Positions 42,633-52,802 of a stretch of DNA of 64,000 nucleotides are shown piece after piece. How positions within the stretch are numbered: position 1 is the first letter of the stretch; each line of letters starts with the position of its first letter. The translations under genes were made by a program, and so were the position numbers. The notes under the pieces are model-generated. The model did no database searches. It saw only the letters and a program-made list of their open reading frames with translations, and was not told the origin of the DNA. Source of the DNA: CAZMXS01 sp964570325 (GTDB lineage Bacteria; Verrucomicrobiota; Kiritimatiellia; CAIQIC01; CAZMXS01); contig CAZMXS010000002.1 of the NCBI GenBank assembly GCA_964570325.1, positions 62,001-126,000 of the forward strand, read 5' to 3'.

Positions 42633-43559
42633 TCAGCCTTCATCATCAGACTGATGTCCGTTGTGGTCATCTTCATGGTCATGGTCATCACCATGCTCGT
42701 GGTCGTGATCATGCACATGACCGGCCTCGCCCTCGCGCGCGCAGCGCGTGTTTCGCGGGAACATCATCGTCCACATCCGCCGGGTCCAGAGCGAAGTGTC
42801 TTTGCCCTGCTCCAGGTCGGCAATCCGCTCGCCCAAGGCGGCATTGTGCGGAAAAAGCTGGTGAGCCATCTTGAACAGTTTGAGGGCCAATTGCGGCTGG
42901 CCTTGCAGATTGGCGATAAAGGCCCGGAAAGCCAGCATCTGGGCCAGGTCCAACCGCGCTTGGGGGTCCGTCGGAGGCATCGGACTCGGCCAAAGTTTGA
43001 GACCCAGATCCAATGTTTTGGCGGCATGTAAATCATCCTGATCCTGAATGTAGAGCCGCGCCCGTTCCATCAGGATCCGGTAATCGGTCGGATTGTTGCG
43101 CTGGGCTTCAAGCAGACTGCGCGCCGCCAAGTCCGGCCGCTTCCCTTGCCCAGCCAGCCAGAAGGCAATCGCAAGGTAAGCTTCGACATTATGGGGGTCC
43201 ACCTCGGTCGCGAAGCGCAGCCATGGCATTACTTCGTATATGCTTGCGCCCTCCGGATGCACATGGCGGTCCGGCGCGACCACCCGGGCGGTTGCTTGAT
43301 ACCAACTATCTCTAAACGCCGGCCGGCCGGCGTGCGCCACACCCAGGTGAAAATAAGTGTCCGCCTCGTCGAACAAATCCTTGCCGATAAACACGCGCGT
43401 CGAGCCCAGCACGCGGCCGATCACCGTATCGCTCCCGGTCGCCAAGCCAGCCGCAACCGGATTGACGCGGCAGGCAATTACGAAGGCCAACCCCCAACAA
43501 ATCGCCAGGGCCGCGACGGCGCGGAAAACCGGCTTGGAATGATCGCCCGGCCGGGTCAT
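42633..43559 (-). CDS. TPR membrane protein with His/Asp-rich C-terminal tail
   Basis: A 308-residue protein with one N-terminal helix (about residues 13-32), a TPR-like region (about 60-255: FATEVDPHNVEAYLAIAFWL, LLEAQRNNPTDYRILMERA, ALKLFKMAHQLFPHNAALGERI) and a final 30 residues of alternating His, Asp and Glu (starting HVHDHDHEHG). The tail would bind divalent metals such as zinc, nickel or copper. It follows an ABC exporter by 73 bp, suggesting a linked function, though none is known. Confidence 0.7.
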   Translation of the reverse strand: MTRPGDHSKPVFRAVAALAICWGLAFVIACRVNPVAAGLATGSDTVIGRVLGSTRVFIGKDLFDEADTYFHLGVAHAGRPAFRDSWYQATARVVAPDRHVHPEGASIYEVMPWLRFATEVDPHNVEAYLAIAFWLAGQGKRPDLAARSLLEAQRNNPTDYRILMERARLYIQDQDDLHAAKTLDLGLKLWPSPMPPTDPQARLDLAQMLAFRAFIANLQGQPQLALKLFKMAHQLFPHNAALGERIADLEQGKDTSLWTRRMWTMMFPRNTRCAREGEAGHVHDHDHEHGDDHDHEDDHNGHQSDDEG

Positions 43560-43632
43560 GTCATGCTCCGGTTATTGACCGGCGCGCCGGGGACGGTTCG
43601 TCCCGCCAGGCCACGCCGTGTCGCGCGCCCAT

Positions 43633-44421
43633 TCACATCCGCGCCCCCCGGACAAACCGCTTTTCCCGGTAGGCCAGCCAAGCTACCAGCAAGCAAACAG
43701 CCATCCATAAAACCCCATAGATGACAATGACCGCGAAGGTCGTCCAGGGGATGGCGCCCCAGTCATGCACGACGCGTTGGCGCATGTCGAAAAGATCCAG
43801 GTGCGGCAGGGCGTAGTAGATGAACAGCAGGGCCGTCGCCCGGAAACCCGGCGCTTCCAGCACCCAAACGGGCACCTGCGGCGCCACCGCGTAGGCGGCA
43901 AACGTGAACAGATAGGCCAGCGCCGCCGCCGCGCCGTAGGTGGTGCGGGTCGAAAGCGCCAGCGCAATCCCACAAATGATGCCCAGGCTGGTCAAATGCA
44001 GAGCCAGCGCCTGCAGCAAAGCCGGGCCGCTGAAGCCCCCGCCGCGCAGGCGCACCACGCTCGCGACCAGGGCGTAAAAGACGACGGTCGCAACCGCGGC
44101 AATGGACCACGCGCCCAACCATTTCCCAAGCAGCAGTTCCGCCCGCGTGATCGGCTTGGCGAGCAACGGATAGATCGTGCCCTTGGCCTCCTCCTGCGGC
44201 AGTTGCCGCCCGGCGGAGTTAATGGATAAAATCCACGCGAAAACCATCGTTAATAACAGGCCCAGATCCTTCACATAGCGCGAGACATTGGCCAAGCCGT
44301 AAACATTGACGGAAAGCAGCGTCATCAGCAACGCCAGCAGAAGAATCAGCGCGACGTATAGATCCTTGCGCCGAATCATCTCCAGCCAGACCGTCCGGGC
44401 AATGGCAAGGATACGGATCAT
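43633..44421 (-). CDS. ABC-2 type permease subunit
   Basis: A 262-residue protein with six predicted helices. The stretch LPQEEAKGTIYPLLAKPITRAELLLGKWLG is typical of ABC-2/NosY-like permeases, and there is a cluster of Arg/Lys at the C-terminus. It overlaps the ATPase gene by ATGA. Cargo cannot be deduced. Confidence 0.82.
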   Translation of the reverse strand: MIRILAIARTVWLEMIRRKDLYVALILLLALLMTLLSVNVYGLANVSRYVKDLGLLLTMVFAWILSINSAGRQLPQEEAKGTIYPLLAKPITRAELLLGKWLGAWSIAAVATVVFYALVASVVRLRGGGFSGPALLQALALHLTSLGIICGIALALSTRTTYGAAAALAYLFTFAAYAVAPQVPVWVLEAPGFRATALLFIYYALPHLDLFDMRQRVVHDWGAIPWTTFAVIVIYGVLWMAVCLLVAWLAYREKRFVRGARM

Positions 44422-45170
44422 CGCGCCCCCTCCTTTCCACCGCCCTCGGCGCGCACCACCCGCAGGAAGAACTGCTCCAGGCTTTCACCCGCGCCTACCA
44501 ATTTGGCGGCGGCCCCCTCGACCACCACCCGCCCGCCAACCAGGATGGCCACGCGGTCGCAGACCAACTCGACCTCGGACAACTCGTGGGATGAAAAAAA
44601 CACGGTTTTGCCGCGACCGCGCAGTTCAGCGATGATCTCACGAATTTCCATACGCCCCAACGGATCCAGCCCACCCGTTGGCTCATCCAGGATCACCAGA
44701 TCGGGGTCATTGACCAGCGCCTGCGCCAACCCGAGCCGCTGCAACATCCCGCGCGAGTAAGTCGCGATGCGGCGGTCGGCGGCCTCCGTCAGGTTAACCC
44801 GCTCGAGCAGTTCGCCGATCCTTGTTTTCAGGGGCGCGCCGCGCAAGCCGAACAGGTTGCCGGCCATGCGCAGCAGCTCGCGACCCGTCAGGAATGGATA
44901 CGACTCCGCGCGCTCGGGCAGGTAGCCGATGCGACGGCGCGCAATGGCGCGCCGGACATCCTCGCCATACACCCGCGCCGTGCCGGCCTGGAACTCAATA
45001 AACCCGAGCAGGACGTGCATCGTGGTGGTTTTGCCCGCGCCATTGGGTCCGAGAAAACCGAAGACCGTGCCTTCGGCAACTTGGAGATTCAAGCCGCGCA
45101 GCGCCTCGACCTTTCGTCCACGCTCGGTGAATTGAACACCCAGGTTCTCGATTTCAATCGCCGCACTCAT
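44418..45170 (-). CDS. ABC transporter ATPase, exporter type
   Basis: A 250-residue ATPase with Walker A at 41-48 (GPNGAGKT), signature YSRGMLQRLGLAQAL and Walker B LVILDEPTGGLDP, ending in a short Gly/Glu-rich tail. The ATG at 45170 has GGAGG five bases upstream. With the permease and TPR protein it forms a three-gene operon transcribed away from the large exported protein gene. Confidence 0.87.
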   Translation of the reverse strand: MSAAIEIENLGVQFTERGRKVEALRGLNLQVAEGTVFGFLGPNGAGKTTTMHVLLGFIEFQAGTARVYGEDVRRAIARRRIGYLPERAESYPFLTGRELLRMAGNLFGLRGAPLKTRIGELLERVNLTEAADRRIATYSRGMLQRLGLAQALVNDPDLVILDEPTGGLDPLGRMEIREIIAELRGRGKTVFFSSHELSEVELVCDRVAILVGGRVVVEGAAAKLVGAGESLEQFFLRVVRAEGGGKEGAR

Positions 45171-45281
45171 GCAATCCTCCAAGCCGATAGATTAGCCCAA
45201 AAAAGGAAAAAAAGCATAAAAAAACGAATGCTGATTTGCTGACCGTGAATGACACGAATCTATCGCGGTTCTATTGCTCCT

Positions 45282-45308
45282 TTTCCAGTTTCCAGTTCTC
45301 ACTTTCCT
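45282..45308. repeat. Degenerate short-period repeat (ttccagt units)
   Basis: Variants of ttccagtt and ctcacttt between the divergent ABC ATPase gene and the large exported-protein gene. Confidence 0.4.
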
Positions 45309-45353
45309 GTGTATGTTTATATACGGGAAGCAACATTGGCCAAAGGTGCTTAC

Positions 45354-48300
45354 ATGTTGAAAAAACAGTTAGTTACGATGATTTTCATCCTGCTCGCGGC
45401 AGGAATTCTGGCCCAGGGGCAAACCACCTCCTCCGTTTACGGTTTCATGGCGGTTGCGGGCGACATCAACAACTGGCAGCCAATTCCCAATATGTACCGG
45501 GTCGCCAAGAACACCTGGCAAAGCGAATTCAACGTCACCGCCAGTCGTTTCGCCTTCAAGTTCGTCGCCAGCAACAACTGGTACTACAACTGGGGCATCA
45601 TCCGCGCCACCCAGACCAACCATTTCCTGCCGGTCGCCGGCACGGCCGCCTGGCGTCCGGGCGACGGCAACGACATCATTGTATCCAACGCGGTCCCGGG
45701 GCTTTACCGCTTCACATTCAACGATTCCAACTTCCAGTTCCGCGTGGAAATGCTCTATTCGGCCGCCTCGGGCGTGAACCTCCTGACCAATCCCAGCTTC
45801 GAGATTGAGGGCTCGTACACCGAACGGGCTCACGGTTGGGAGTGGGGCTATCCGGACACGCATGGCGATGTCTGGAACAAAGGGTCGGCCGGACGCGCAT
45901 TGCGGCAAAACTGGCGCTCGCACAGCGGCAGTTGGATCGCCACTCTTTGCGGGAAATGGTGGAGCGGAGCGGAAGATTTCGGCGGGTGGTGGCGTGATGG
46001 CGCGGCTTTCCCCGGCCTGACCTACGAGGGTTCAGTCTGGGCTTGGGCCGACAGCACATGGACGGCATCAAATATGGAGATCAAAATCGAATTCTACGAT
46101 GCCAGCTACAACAAATTAGGCGTCACCGTCAGCCCCATCACCAACATCAGCTCCCTGCTCTGGCAGCGCTACAGCATGCGCGCTTATGCGCCGGAAAACA
46201 CGGCCTGGGCCCGCTTTGTCATGGCCATGAGCCAGGCCGGCACACAAGGCGCACTGCAATTTGATGACGCCGAGCTGCGCGCGGTCGCCACCCGTAGCCA
46301 GAACTTCGATGCCTGGGGCGCTTTTACCAATGACGGCTACCATGAGTGGGACTGGATCATGAACCAGGGCATGGCCGTCTCCAATGCGCCGTCTCCCCAA
46401 CCGAACGCCGGCGTCCTGATTTCGGAATATGTCGAAGGCAGCAGCAACAACAAGGCGGTGGAAATCTATAACGGCAATTCAAACGCGCTGAATCTGACCG
46501 CCGGCAATTATTATCTGATGATTTACAACAACGGCAGCCCCACGGCCGGCAGCAGCATCGCCCTCTCGGGCACAATTGAAGGGTTGGACACCTTCGTCAT
46601 CTGCCATTCAAGCGCGACCAGCAGCATCCTCAACATCGCCAACCAAAGCAACAGCCTGGTCAATTTCAACGGCAATGATGCGATCGTCCTGCGCTCCGGC
46701 GGCACCAATGGGCCAATTGTGGACCGTTTTGGCCGCGTTGGCGAGAATCCGGGCGACAATGGCTGGGGCGGAATCACCACGGACAAGACTTTGCGGCGCA
46801 AATCGTGGATCTATGCCGGGGATACCAACGCGACGGCGGCATTTGTCCCAACGGAAGAATGGGATGTTCTGCCCTTGAACACTTTCAACGGGCTGGGTTA
46901 CCACACGATCACCTGGGGCGATACCTATTACACGCCGCACGGATTCAGCGCCAATGTCGCGGCCGGCATCAGCAACTATATCCGGAGCGCAGAGTTCGAC
47001 GGCGGCGTGGGCAGTATCACGTTCTGGTACCGGGCGGCGGCCACATCGCCCGCCATCGAATACGCCATCCAAACCTCGCAGGACGCCACGAACTGGAGCA
47101 CAGTGGCCACCTTGTCGGGGGTCAACAACACCAATTGGATACCTTACGCCACTTATGTGTACGATCCCGACGGGAAGTATATCCGCCTGCTGCACACGGC
47201 CGGCTCCAACCGGTTCTACATAGACGAGATCGCCATCGCCGAACCGGAGTTGATCCAACGAGTCGAGGACTTCAGCAAGTGGACCAACTCAGAATACCAG
47301 GCCTTCGGCCAGCATGAGCGCAACGGCTGGCTGCTCTCCGACGGCAAGGCGGTCACCCAGAACGCCCGGTTGGATCAGTGCGTCTGGATCCGCACCAACA
47401 GCTACCTGCGCACACCCTGGTTCGATTTGGGCGCCGGGAACATTGAGTTCTGGTACCGCAACGAGATCGGCACCAACCCGATTGACTTCAGCGTCCAGTA
47501 TTCGACGGACAGCAATACCTGGCACACCATCCGGGATTTCACGGCGGCGGAAAGCGTCTATACTTTCGCCTCCATTGACAATTACATCCCGGAACCCTGC
47601 TACGTTCGCATCCATCATAATCTGAACACCAATTACTATCCGTCATCCCTGCTGGTGGACGACGTGAATATCCGCCTGCCGGTTGTTTATCGCAGCCAGA
47701 ATTTTGACCAGTGGCCCAGCACCACCAGTTATGGCGATTCCGAATTCCAGAGATGGAGCGTACACCAGGCGATGATTGACAGCAGCGGCGGCTACATCGG
47801 GCAGGGCGCACGTATGCGCGAGACGGTCAGCCAGTACGCCTACATTCAAAGTCCGCCGATACCCGATGGGCTGGGTGCGCTCTCATTCTACTATAAAAAG
47901 TTCAGCGATTCCGGCACTGCGCCGACGTATGCCGTGCAGGTTTCCTCCAACGGCGCGAATTGGACCACGTTAACCAACTTGGTGATCACCTCCTCGGCGT
48001 GGACGAATTTTGCCCTCTTCATGTACGACACCAACAACCGCTATGTCCGTCTCTACCACACCGCCGGCGCCACGCGCGCGGTATTTGATGTCATCGCGAT
48101 CGGCCTGCCCCGTCCGCCGCCGGACGTCATTCTCAACGGCTGGCATCAGCCGAATAATCCATATACCGGCGATACGGTGCGCATCTATGGTAATGCGCTT
48201 ACCGCCTACGGAGCGGAGAAAGTGGTCATGACATCTTATTATCGTGTCGGGACTTCCGGCGTATGGACCGCCCTGGCTATGCAAACGGACGAAGGCGTCA

Positions 48301-49289
48301 ACTTCGCCACCACCGCGAGCCTCGGCCCCTACCCCACCGGCACGGTTGTCCAATACTACATCGCCTGCCGCTTCAGCGGAACAGGCAGCGAAATCAACAG
48401 CCCGCGTTATTATCCCACAGGCGGTCCCACCAATCCGGCGGCATTCGTCATCCCGCGCAACCCGCCGGGCCGGGTGTGGATCAATGAGATCAACTACATG
48501 AATATGCTGGATTGGGACGACGACACGAACGAGTTCGTTGAAGTCTGCGGGCCAGCCGGCTTTGATCTGGGTGGATGGCGGATCGAATTCTACATGACGG
48601 GGGCCGACACCAATACGTATACGTACTATGCGTCCTACATCCTGCCGAAACTGTCCATTCTTTCCAATCAGGTCAACGGCTTCGGCTTCTTCGTGCTTGG
48701 CGATCCCAGCGCCATCCTGGCCAACGTTAACTTAACGCTCACAAACATCATCTACGCCTGGGATCCATACAACCAGATATCCGACGGCGTATATCCCAGC
48801 GGGATAAGGCTGATCAATGAAGCCGGCGGCTTCGAGCAGAGTATTTCATACCGCGGGCCGATTCAAGGATTCAACCAGATCTCAGCGTCCGAATACTGGC
48901 AGAATGCCGATCCAAAGGACGTCCAGATGACCGGAACAGGCTCATATTACACCAACTTCACCTGGATCACCAACGTGACCTACACCCCCGGGGCCGTCAA
49001 TGTCGGGCAGACGCTGGTGAAGCCCGCCGACCCGGAAACACCGCCGATCGTGGACATCATTCAGACGGTTTTCGGCACCAATATCTGGATCACGACCTAC
49101 GGGAACACCAACAGTTGGATTGTCGCGCCATACGCGGCCACCAACCTGAACCGGAGCCAGACCTGGCTTGCCGTCAGCCCATTCAACAGCGTTTATAAAG
49201 GCGGCGGCACGAATCTGCTCTGGTTCAATATCCCATCCACTGGCGCAAACTATTACTACCGCATCCTGATCACGAAGCCGGGCTCGTAA
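45354..49289 (+). CDS. Large exported multidomain protein with lamin-tail and jelly-roll modules
   Basis: A 1311-residue protein with a signal peptide (residues 1-22). In order: a starch-binding-like N-domain (about 25-130), a CBM-like sandwich opening LTNPSFEIEGSY (about 143-310), a lamin-tail domain (about 350-470, VLISEYVEGSSNNKAVEIYNG), three jelly-roll repeats of about 90 residues (539-632, 682-775, 832-920; each with a GxxxFWYR/FYYK strand and a YxRLxHTAG or IHHN end), and a second lamin-tail domain (about 1040-1120, RVWINEINYMN). No catalytic motif is seen. It may bind polysaccharide or DNA at the cell surface. Start ATG 45354 has AAGGTG upstream. Confidence 0.7.
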   Translation: MLKKQLVTMIFILLAAGILAQGQTTSSVYGFMAVAGDINNWQPIPNMYRVAKNTWQSEFNVTASRFAFKFVASNNWYYNWGIIRATQTNHFLPVAGTAAWRPGDGNDIIVSNAVPGLYRFTFNDSNFQFRVEMLYSAASGVNLLTNPSFEIEGSYTERAHGWEWGYPDTHGDVWNKGSAGRALRQNWRSHSGSWIATLCGKWWSGAEDFGGWWRDGAAFPGLTYEGSVWAWADSTWTASNMEIKIEFYDASYNKLGVTVSPITNISSLLWQRYSMRAYAPENTAWARFVMAMSQAGTQGALQFDDAELRAVATRSQNFDAWGAFTNDGYHEWDWIMNQGMAVSNAPSPQPNAGVLISEYVEGSSNNKAVEIYNGNSNALNLTAGNYYLMIYNNGSPTAGSSIALSGTIEGLDTFVICHSSATSSILNIANQSNSLVNFNGNDAIVLRSGGTNGPIVDRFGRVGENPGDNGWGGITTDKTLRRKSWIYAGDTNATAAFVPTEEWDVLPLNTFNGLGYHTITWGDTYYTPHGFSANVAAGISNYIRSAEFDGGVGSITFWYRAAATSPAIEYAIQTSQDATNWSTVATLSGVNNTNWIPYATYVYDPDGKYIRLLHTAGSNRFYIDEIAIAEPELIQRVEDFSKWTNSEYQAFGQHERNGWLLSDGKAVTQNARLDQCVWIRTNSYLRTPWFDLGAGNIEFWYRNEIGTNPIDFSVQYSTDSNTWHTIRDFTAAESVYTFASIDNYIPEPCYVRIHHNLNTNYYPSSLLVDDVNIRLPVVYRSQNFDQWPSTTSYGDSEFQRWSVHQAMIDSSGGYIGQGARMRETVSQYAYIQSPPIPDGLGALSFYYKKFSDSGTAPTYAVQVSSNGANWTTLTNLVITSSAWTNFALFMYDTNNRYVRLYHTAGATRAVFDVIAIGLPRPPPDVILNGWHQPNNPYTGDTVRIYGNALTAYGAEKVVMTSYYRVGTSGVWTALAMQTDEGVNFATTASLGPYPTGTVVQYYIACRFSGTGSEINSPRYYPTGGPTNPAAFVIPRNPPGRVWINEINYMNMLDWDDDTNEFVEVCGPAGFDLGGWRIEFYMTGADTNTYTYYASYILPKLSILSNQVNGFGFFVLGDPSAILANVNLTLTNIIYAWDPYNQISDGVYPSGIRLINEAGGFEQSISYRGPIQGFNQISASEYWQNADPKDVQMTGTGSYYTNFTWITNVTYTPGAVNVGQTLVKPADPETPPIVDIIQTVFGTNIWITTYGNTNSWIVAPYAATNLNRSQTWLAVSPFNSVYKGGGTNLLWFNIPSTGANYYYRILITKPGS

Positions 49290-49304
49290 CGGCCACTATT
49301 AACC

Positions 49305-49355
49305 TGGAAAGGACAGTTCGGGCACGCGCAGCGTAACCGAACTTGCTCTTTCCAG
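49305..49355. terminator. Imperfect hairpin between convergent genes
   Basis: CTGGAAAG...GTTCGG pairs with CCGAAC...CTTTCCAG (8 plus 6 bp) across a small internal loop and a 14-nt apical loop. It lies between the ends of the large exported-protein gene and the GspK-like gene. No T-tract is clear, so terminator function is only likely. Confidence 0.4.
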
Positions 49356-49392
49356 ATTCAGCATTACGCCGGCACCATTCATGGCCCGCCGC

Positions 49393-51819
49393 CTACTCGT
49401 CCAGGAATTTGAAGGTGCGAACGAACATTTGATGCCGGAGCGGGTTGGAACCAACAACTGGGAATGGATCGCGCCAGACAATAGCCACGGCGCGTTTCTC
49501 GCTGGTGATCTGGTCGTAATTCGGCTCCCAACTGCCCAGCGTGCGCTGATCGTTGATCGTCTGCGCGACAACGACGAAGACAAACAGGTTCTGGTTCGCG
49601 TTGAACAGCCGATAGGTATTGCGGATGATGGATTCTTTGCGCGTATTATCCAGATTGTACGGCGCCTGCATTAACCGCCCATTAACCGCAAACGCCGTGG
49701 TCGTCATCCATCCGCTTGCACCCTCCCGCGCCGGGCCGGCCCGGTTGGCGGCGAAGATTCCGCCCACGATATCCCTCGCCATGAACTCGTCCACTGTCCG
49801 AACAACGGTGCCGCTGGGGCTGTCATTGATCGGCGTATTGATAAACGCCGCAATCAACACATTGGTGAAAAGCGTATTGGGATTGATCGAACCGGCAAAA
49901 GCATCCGTATAGCGCGCCGTGAGATTGGTGGTCCGATAGCGCATAAGCAACTGGCGACCGCGCTCATCGAAAAGGTTGATGGTCGTCCACGGCGCGCCGG
50001 CATGAATAAACCCAAGTTCGGCGACGGAATCCAAATCAGCCGAATTCCGCACGTACAAATTGGTGCCTTCCAAATCGCCGGATGCTACGCCACCGACCCG
50101 GTTGAAACCCGGCAACGCATTCACGGCACCCGGTGTGGGATTGAATGGCGTCGTCCACCTGTCGGCGGCCGTATTGTTCAAGTTCATTCGCGGGTCATTG
50201 GCACAGTAGGAAAGCGGCGTTGAACGGGGACTAGTACCCGCTGCAGTGAGCGAAAGATCGGCAAAGGGCGAAACCGTGATGCTCGACAAATTTGCACGAT
50301 CCACGCGCGCATTACTATCCGATGTATCCTCCAAAAAAACATTACCCAAGACGATCTGACGCGTCCTTTCACGAATCGGATAATCCTGGGCCGGAATAAA
50401 ATCACGCCCCGCATTGTAGGCGTAGTCATATCGCGCTGTGACGATGATAAACGGGGTGCCTGGACTGACCGTAAAGGTGGCGGGTGCGGGTGGTGTGACC
50501 AGTGCGGCGGAAAAGCTCTGGTTTGACGGTCCGACACGCAGCAACATGTCCGCCCCCCCAACCGTCGGCGCGCCAACCACAAGCCGATAGGTCTGGGGAT
50601 TGTGGTTTGCCGGAAACGGATACCACAACTCAATCTCAATGAATACGGAGTTTGTCACGCAACCCGGCGTGTCTTGCGCCGTCAGTTGCTGGCTAACCAA
50701 TACCTCATTGAGCATTGGAATCGGCTCGTTGCATGGAATGCTGTTGTCCACTGGACCGCCATCGGTGCTTTGCGGGCGATAATTGGAGTCAACGTAGTCC
50801 CCAAAGCAAGCCGCCATCTTATCCGCATTGGGATATCCCAAGGCCGTGAACGCCGCTTGCGCATCGGACCGGCTCCAACCGCGCACATCGGATTTAGGTT
50901 CGATAACCCAGCGACCATTGCTCCAGTCCCACCAGCCATTATCGTAGCACAGTGAATAGGGCGCCAGATTATTGAGTTCATAAGCATCTATCGCCAGTTC
51001 TTCAACAAATGGATCGCCGGGCGGCGTGGCCGAATCTTTGTAGTATCCCTCGGAATTCCCATCATTCAACTGCATGATTTCGGAGAGGGAATCGAAGCGC
51101 GCATAATAATTGCGGTTGGCCACCAGGCGGGGCGCACCCTGCGGCACTAGATCCCACAACACGGGCAAACCGCTGGCCAGTTCCCGGTCAATCTTGATTT
51201 CCGCGATGCTTTTGCCCCATTTCCGCTCCTTGGTTCCATCACTCACCAAATTCGCATCCAACTGGCCGGTGCAATCGAAGCACATGAAAGCATAACGCCC
51301 CAAAATTCGCCCATCCAGCGGGTCTTCGATCCGCACCCAGCGCGCCTCGGCGGCAAGGGTTTGGGCATCGTAATCGGGGTCGTAGGCCGGATCGCCGACG
51401 GTTCGCAGGTAACGCGCCGGCACCCAGTTATCTACCCAGCCGTTCAAGTCGAACAGCCGCAAACCGGCGCCTACCGCACCGCCGCATTCCAGCTCAACTG
51501 GCGGATCCGACAGCAAAATAGCGTCCGCCTTGCTGTTGCTGATCCGGCCTTTGCCCCACATATAATTGCTGACATCGCTCATCGCGGAAGCCAGGGCGGT
51601 GCGCAGAAACTGGCGGCTGCGGGTGTCGTCCTGCGCGCTCTCGGACACCAACCGCTCGGTGCGGGTCAGGGTCAGCAAGGCGGTCGCCATGATGATCAGA
51701 ATACTGAGAAACCCCAGCACAATGATCAGCGCAATCCCGGCGCGCCGCCCAAGCGCCGGCTTCCATTTGAGCTTCCGCTTCATCTCGTAATTCGCTCTTT
51801 CACCCAGCCGACCATCCAT
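49393..51819 (-). CDS. GspK/Verru_Chthon_A-like prepilin-type protein
   Basis: An 808-residue protein. A basic leader ends RRAG before a hydrophobic helix IALIIVLGFLSILIIMATAL. Position 5 is not Glu, as in GspK tip pseudopilins. A very large beta-rich domain follows, far longer than GspK (about 330 residues). With the next three genes it resembles the four-gene Verru_Chthon cassettes. The ATG at 51819 has GGGAG eight bases upstream, overlapping the end of the GspJ-like gene. Confidence 0.7.
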   Translation of the reverse strand: MDGRLGERANYEMKRKLKWKPALGRRAGIALIIVLGFLSILIIMATALLTLTRTERLVSESAQDDTRSRQFLRTALASAMSDVSNYMWGKGRISNSKADAILLSDPPVELECGGAVGAGLRLFDLNGWVDNWVPARYLRTVGDPAYDPDYDAQTLAAEARWVRIEDPLDGRILGRYAFMCFDCTGQLDANLVSDGTKERKWGKSIAEIKIDRELASGLPVLWDLVPQGAPRLVANRNYYARFDSLSEIMQLNDGNSEGYYKDSATPPGDPFVEELAIDAYELNNLAPYSLCYDNGWWDWSNGRWVIEPKSDVRGWSRSDAQAAFTALGYPNADKMAACFGDYVDSNYRPQSTDGGPVDNSIPCNEPIPMLNEVLVSQQLTAQDTPGCVTNSVFIEIELWYPFPANHNPQTYRLVVGAPTVGGADMLLRVGPSNQSFSAALVTPPAPATFTVSPGTPFIIVTARYDYAYNAGRDFIPAQDYPIRERTRQIVLGNVFLEDTSDSNARVDRANLSSITVSPFADLSLTAAGTSPRSTPLSYCANDPRMNLNNTAADRWTTPFNPTPGAVNALPGFNRVGGVASGDLEGTNLYVRNSADLDSVAELGFIHAGAPWTTINLFDERGRQLLMRYRTTNLTARYTDAFAGSINPNTLFTNVLIAAFINTPINDSPSGTVVRTVDEFMARDIVGGIFAANRAGPAREGASGWMTTTAFAVNGRLMQAPYNLDNTRKESIIRNTYRLFNANQNLFVFVVVAQTINDQRTLGSWEPNYDQITSEKRAVAIVWRDPFPVVGSNPLRHQMFVRTFKFLDE

Positions 51820-51821
51820 TT

Positions 51822-52802
51822 TCAATACTCCCGCGGAAAGTTCCAGGTTCCCGCGTTCATGTACGGCGCGGCGCGCGTGTATAAAACATTGGATTCCCGG
51901 TAGAGGAGCGAACGTCCTTTTTTGTGGGCCTCCTCCTCCAGCCCCCCGGCATTGCTTCGATTCACCAGGATTTCACGCCCGCCCTTGCGCGCGGCATCCT
52001 CGGAAGTTACTTGCAGATAAATATCTATATATGGCGGCGCCCGATTGGTTGGATAGTCTACCCCACATTGAACGGTATAGGTTGAATCAAAACACTCGCC
52101 CGGCCCGTCGCAGAAGCAGCCGCCGCTCTGCAGATTGTCGCCATACTCATCAATCAGGTAGATGTCGAAACGAACCACATTATCGGCCACAACCGCCCGC
52201 GTGCCGCTCTTCGGGCCCAACCACCAGCGCTGGTTATTCGGATTGCTCCGATCCATCGGGAACAGGCCGGCGGCGCTGGCCGCGTCGAAATTATACACCG
52301 AACGGTACAGCGTGAACTTGGTGTAACGGTCGCCGACATTATTGGACGCCGTGGCCGCCTCGACATAATAACGCACCAACTGGTAAATCCGGCCATCCGT
52401 TGGATCTCCCGATGTGGTGCAGAAACACATGGTATCAAAACCAAAGCCGTATTTATTGGTCCCTGTGCCGAAATCACAGACATTAGGCTGCTTGAAAAAA
52501 CCCAGCCGGTTGTCCACCACCAGACCTTCCAGGTCTTTGACGATCATATCCATCGCCGCGCGCCCGGCCGCGTTGCGATCCACCGAGGTGACCCCCTTGG
52601 TGAAAGCCGAACCGGCTTCCGTGAAAACCCGCAGCAGCGCCAGCGTCAGAATCGCCAGCACCGCCATCGAAGCCATGACCTCGATCAAGGTGAAGCCCCT
52701 GGAAAAACATGCGCCTCGATCCGCTCCGTCCTGACCAAAATCACGCGCAGACGGCATTGGGGCTTGCCGCCTGCCGCGCCAAACTTGTGCATGGGCATTC
52801 AT
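51822..52802 (-). CDS. GspJ/PilW-like minor pseudopilin
   Basis: A 326-residue prepilin-like protein. The leader is unusually long (about 35 residues from the ATG) and ends RG before FTLIEVMASMAVLAILTLALL, with Glu5 present. The body has a Cys-containing beta-rich domain. Start and previous stop overlap as ATGA. Its position within the K-J-I-H order and its size suggest GspJ or the corresponding Verru_Chthon cassette protein. Confidence 0.72.
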   Translation of the reverse strand: MNAHAQVWRGRRQAPMPSARDFGQDGADRGACFSRGFTLIEVMASMAVLAILTLALLRVFTEAGSAFTKGVTSVDRNAAGRAAMDMIVKDLEGLVVDNRLGFFKQPNVCDFGTGTNKYGFGFDTMCFCTTSGDPTDGRIYQLVRYYVEAATASNNVGDRYTKFTLYRSVYNFDAASAAGLFPMDRSNPNNQRWWLGPKSGTRAVVADNVVRFDIYLIDEYGDNLQSGGCFCDGPGECFDSTYTVQCGVDYPTNRAPPYIDIYLQVTSEDAARKGGREILVNRSNAGGLEEEAHKKGRSLLYRESNVLYTRAAPYMNAGTWNFPREY

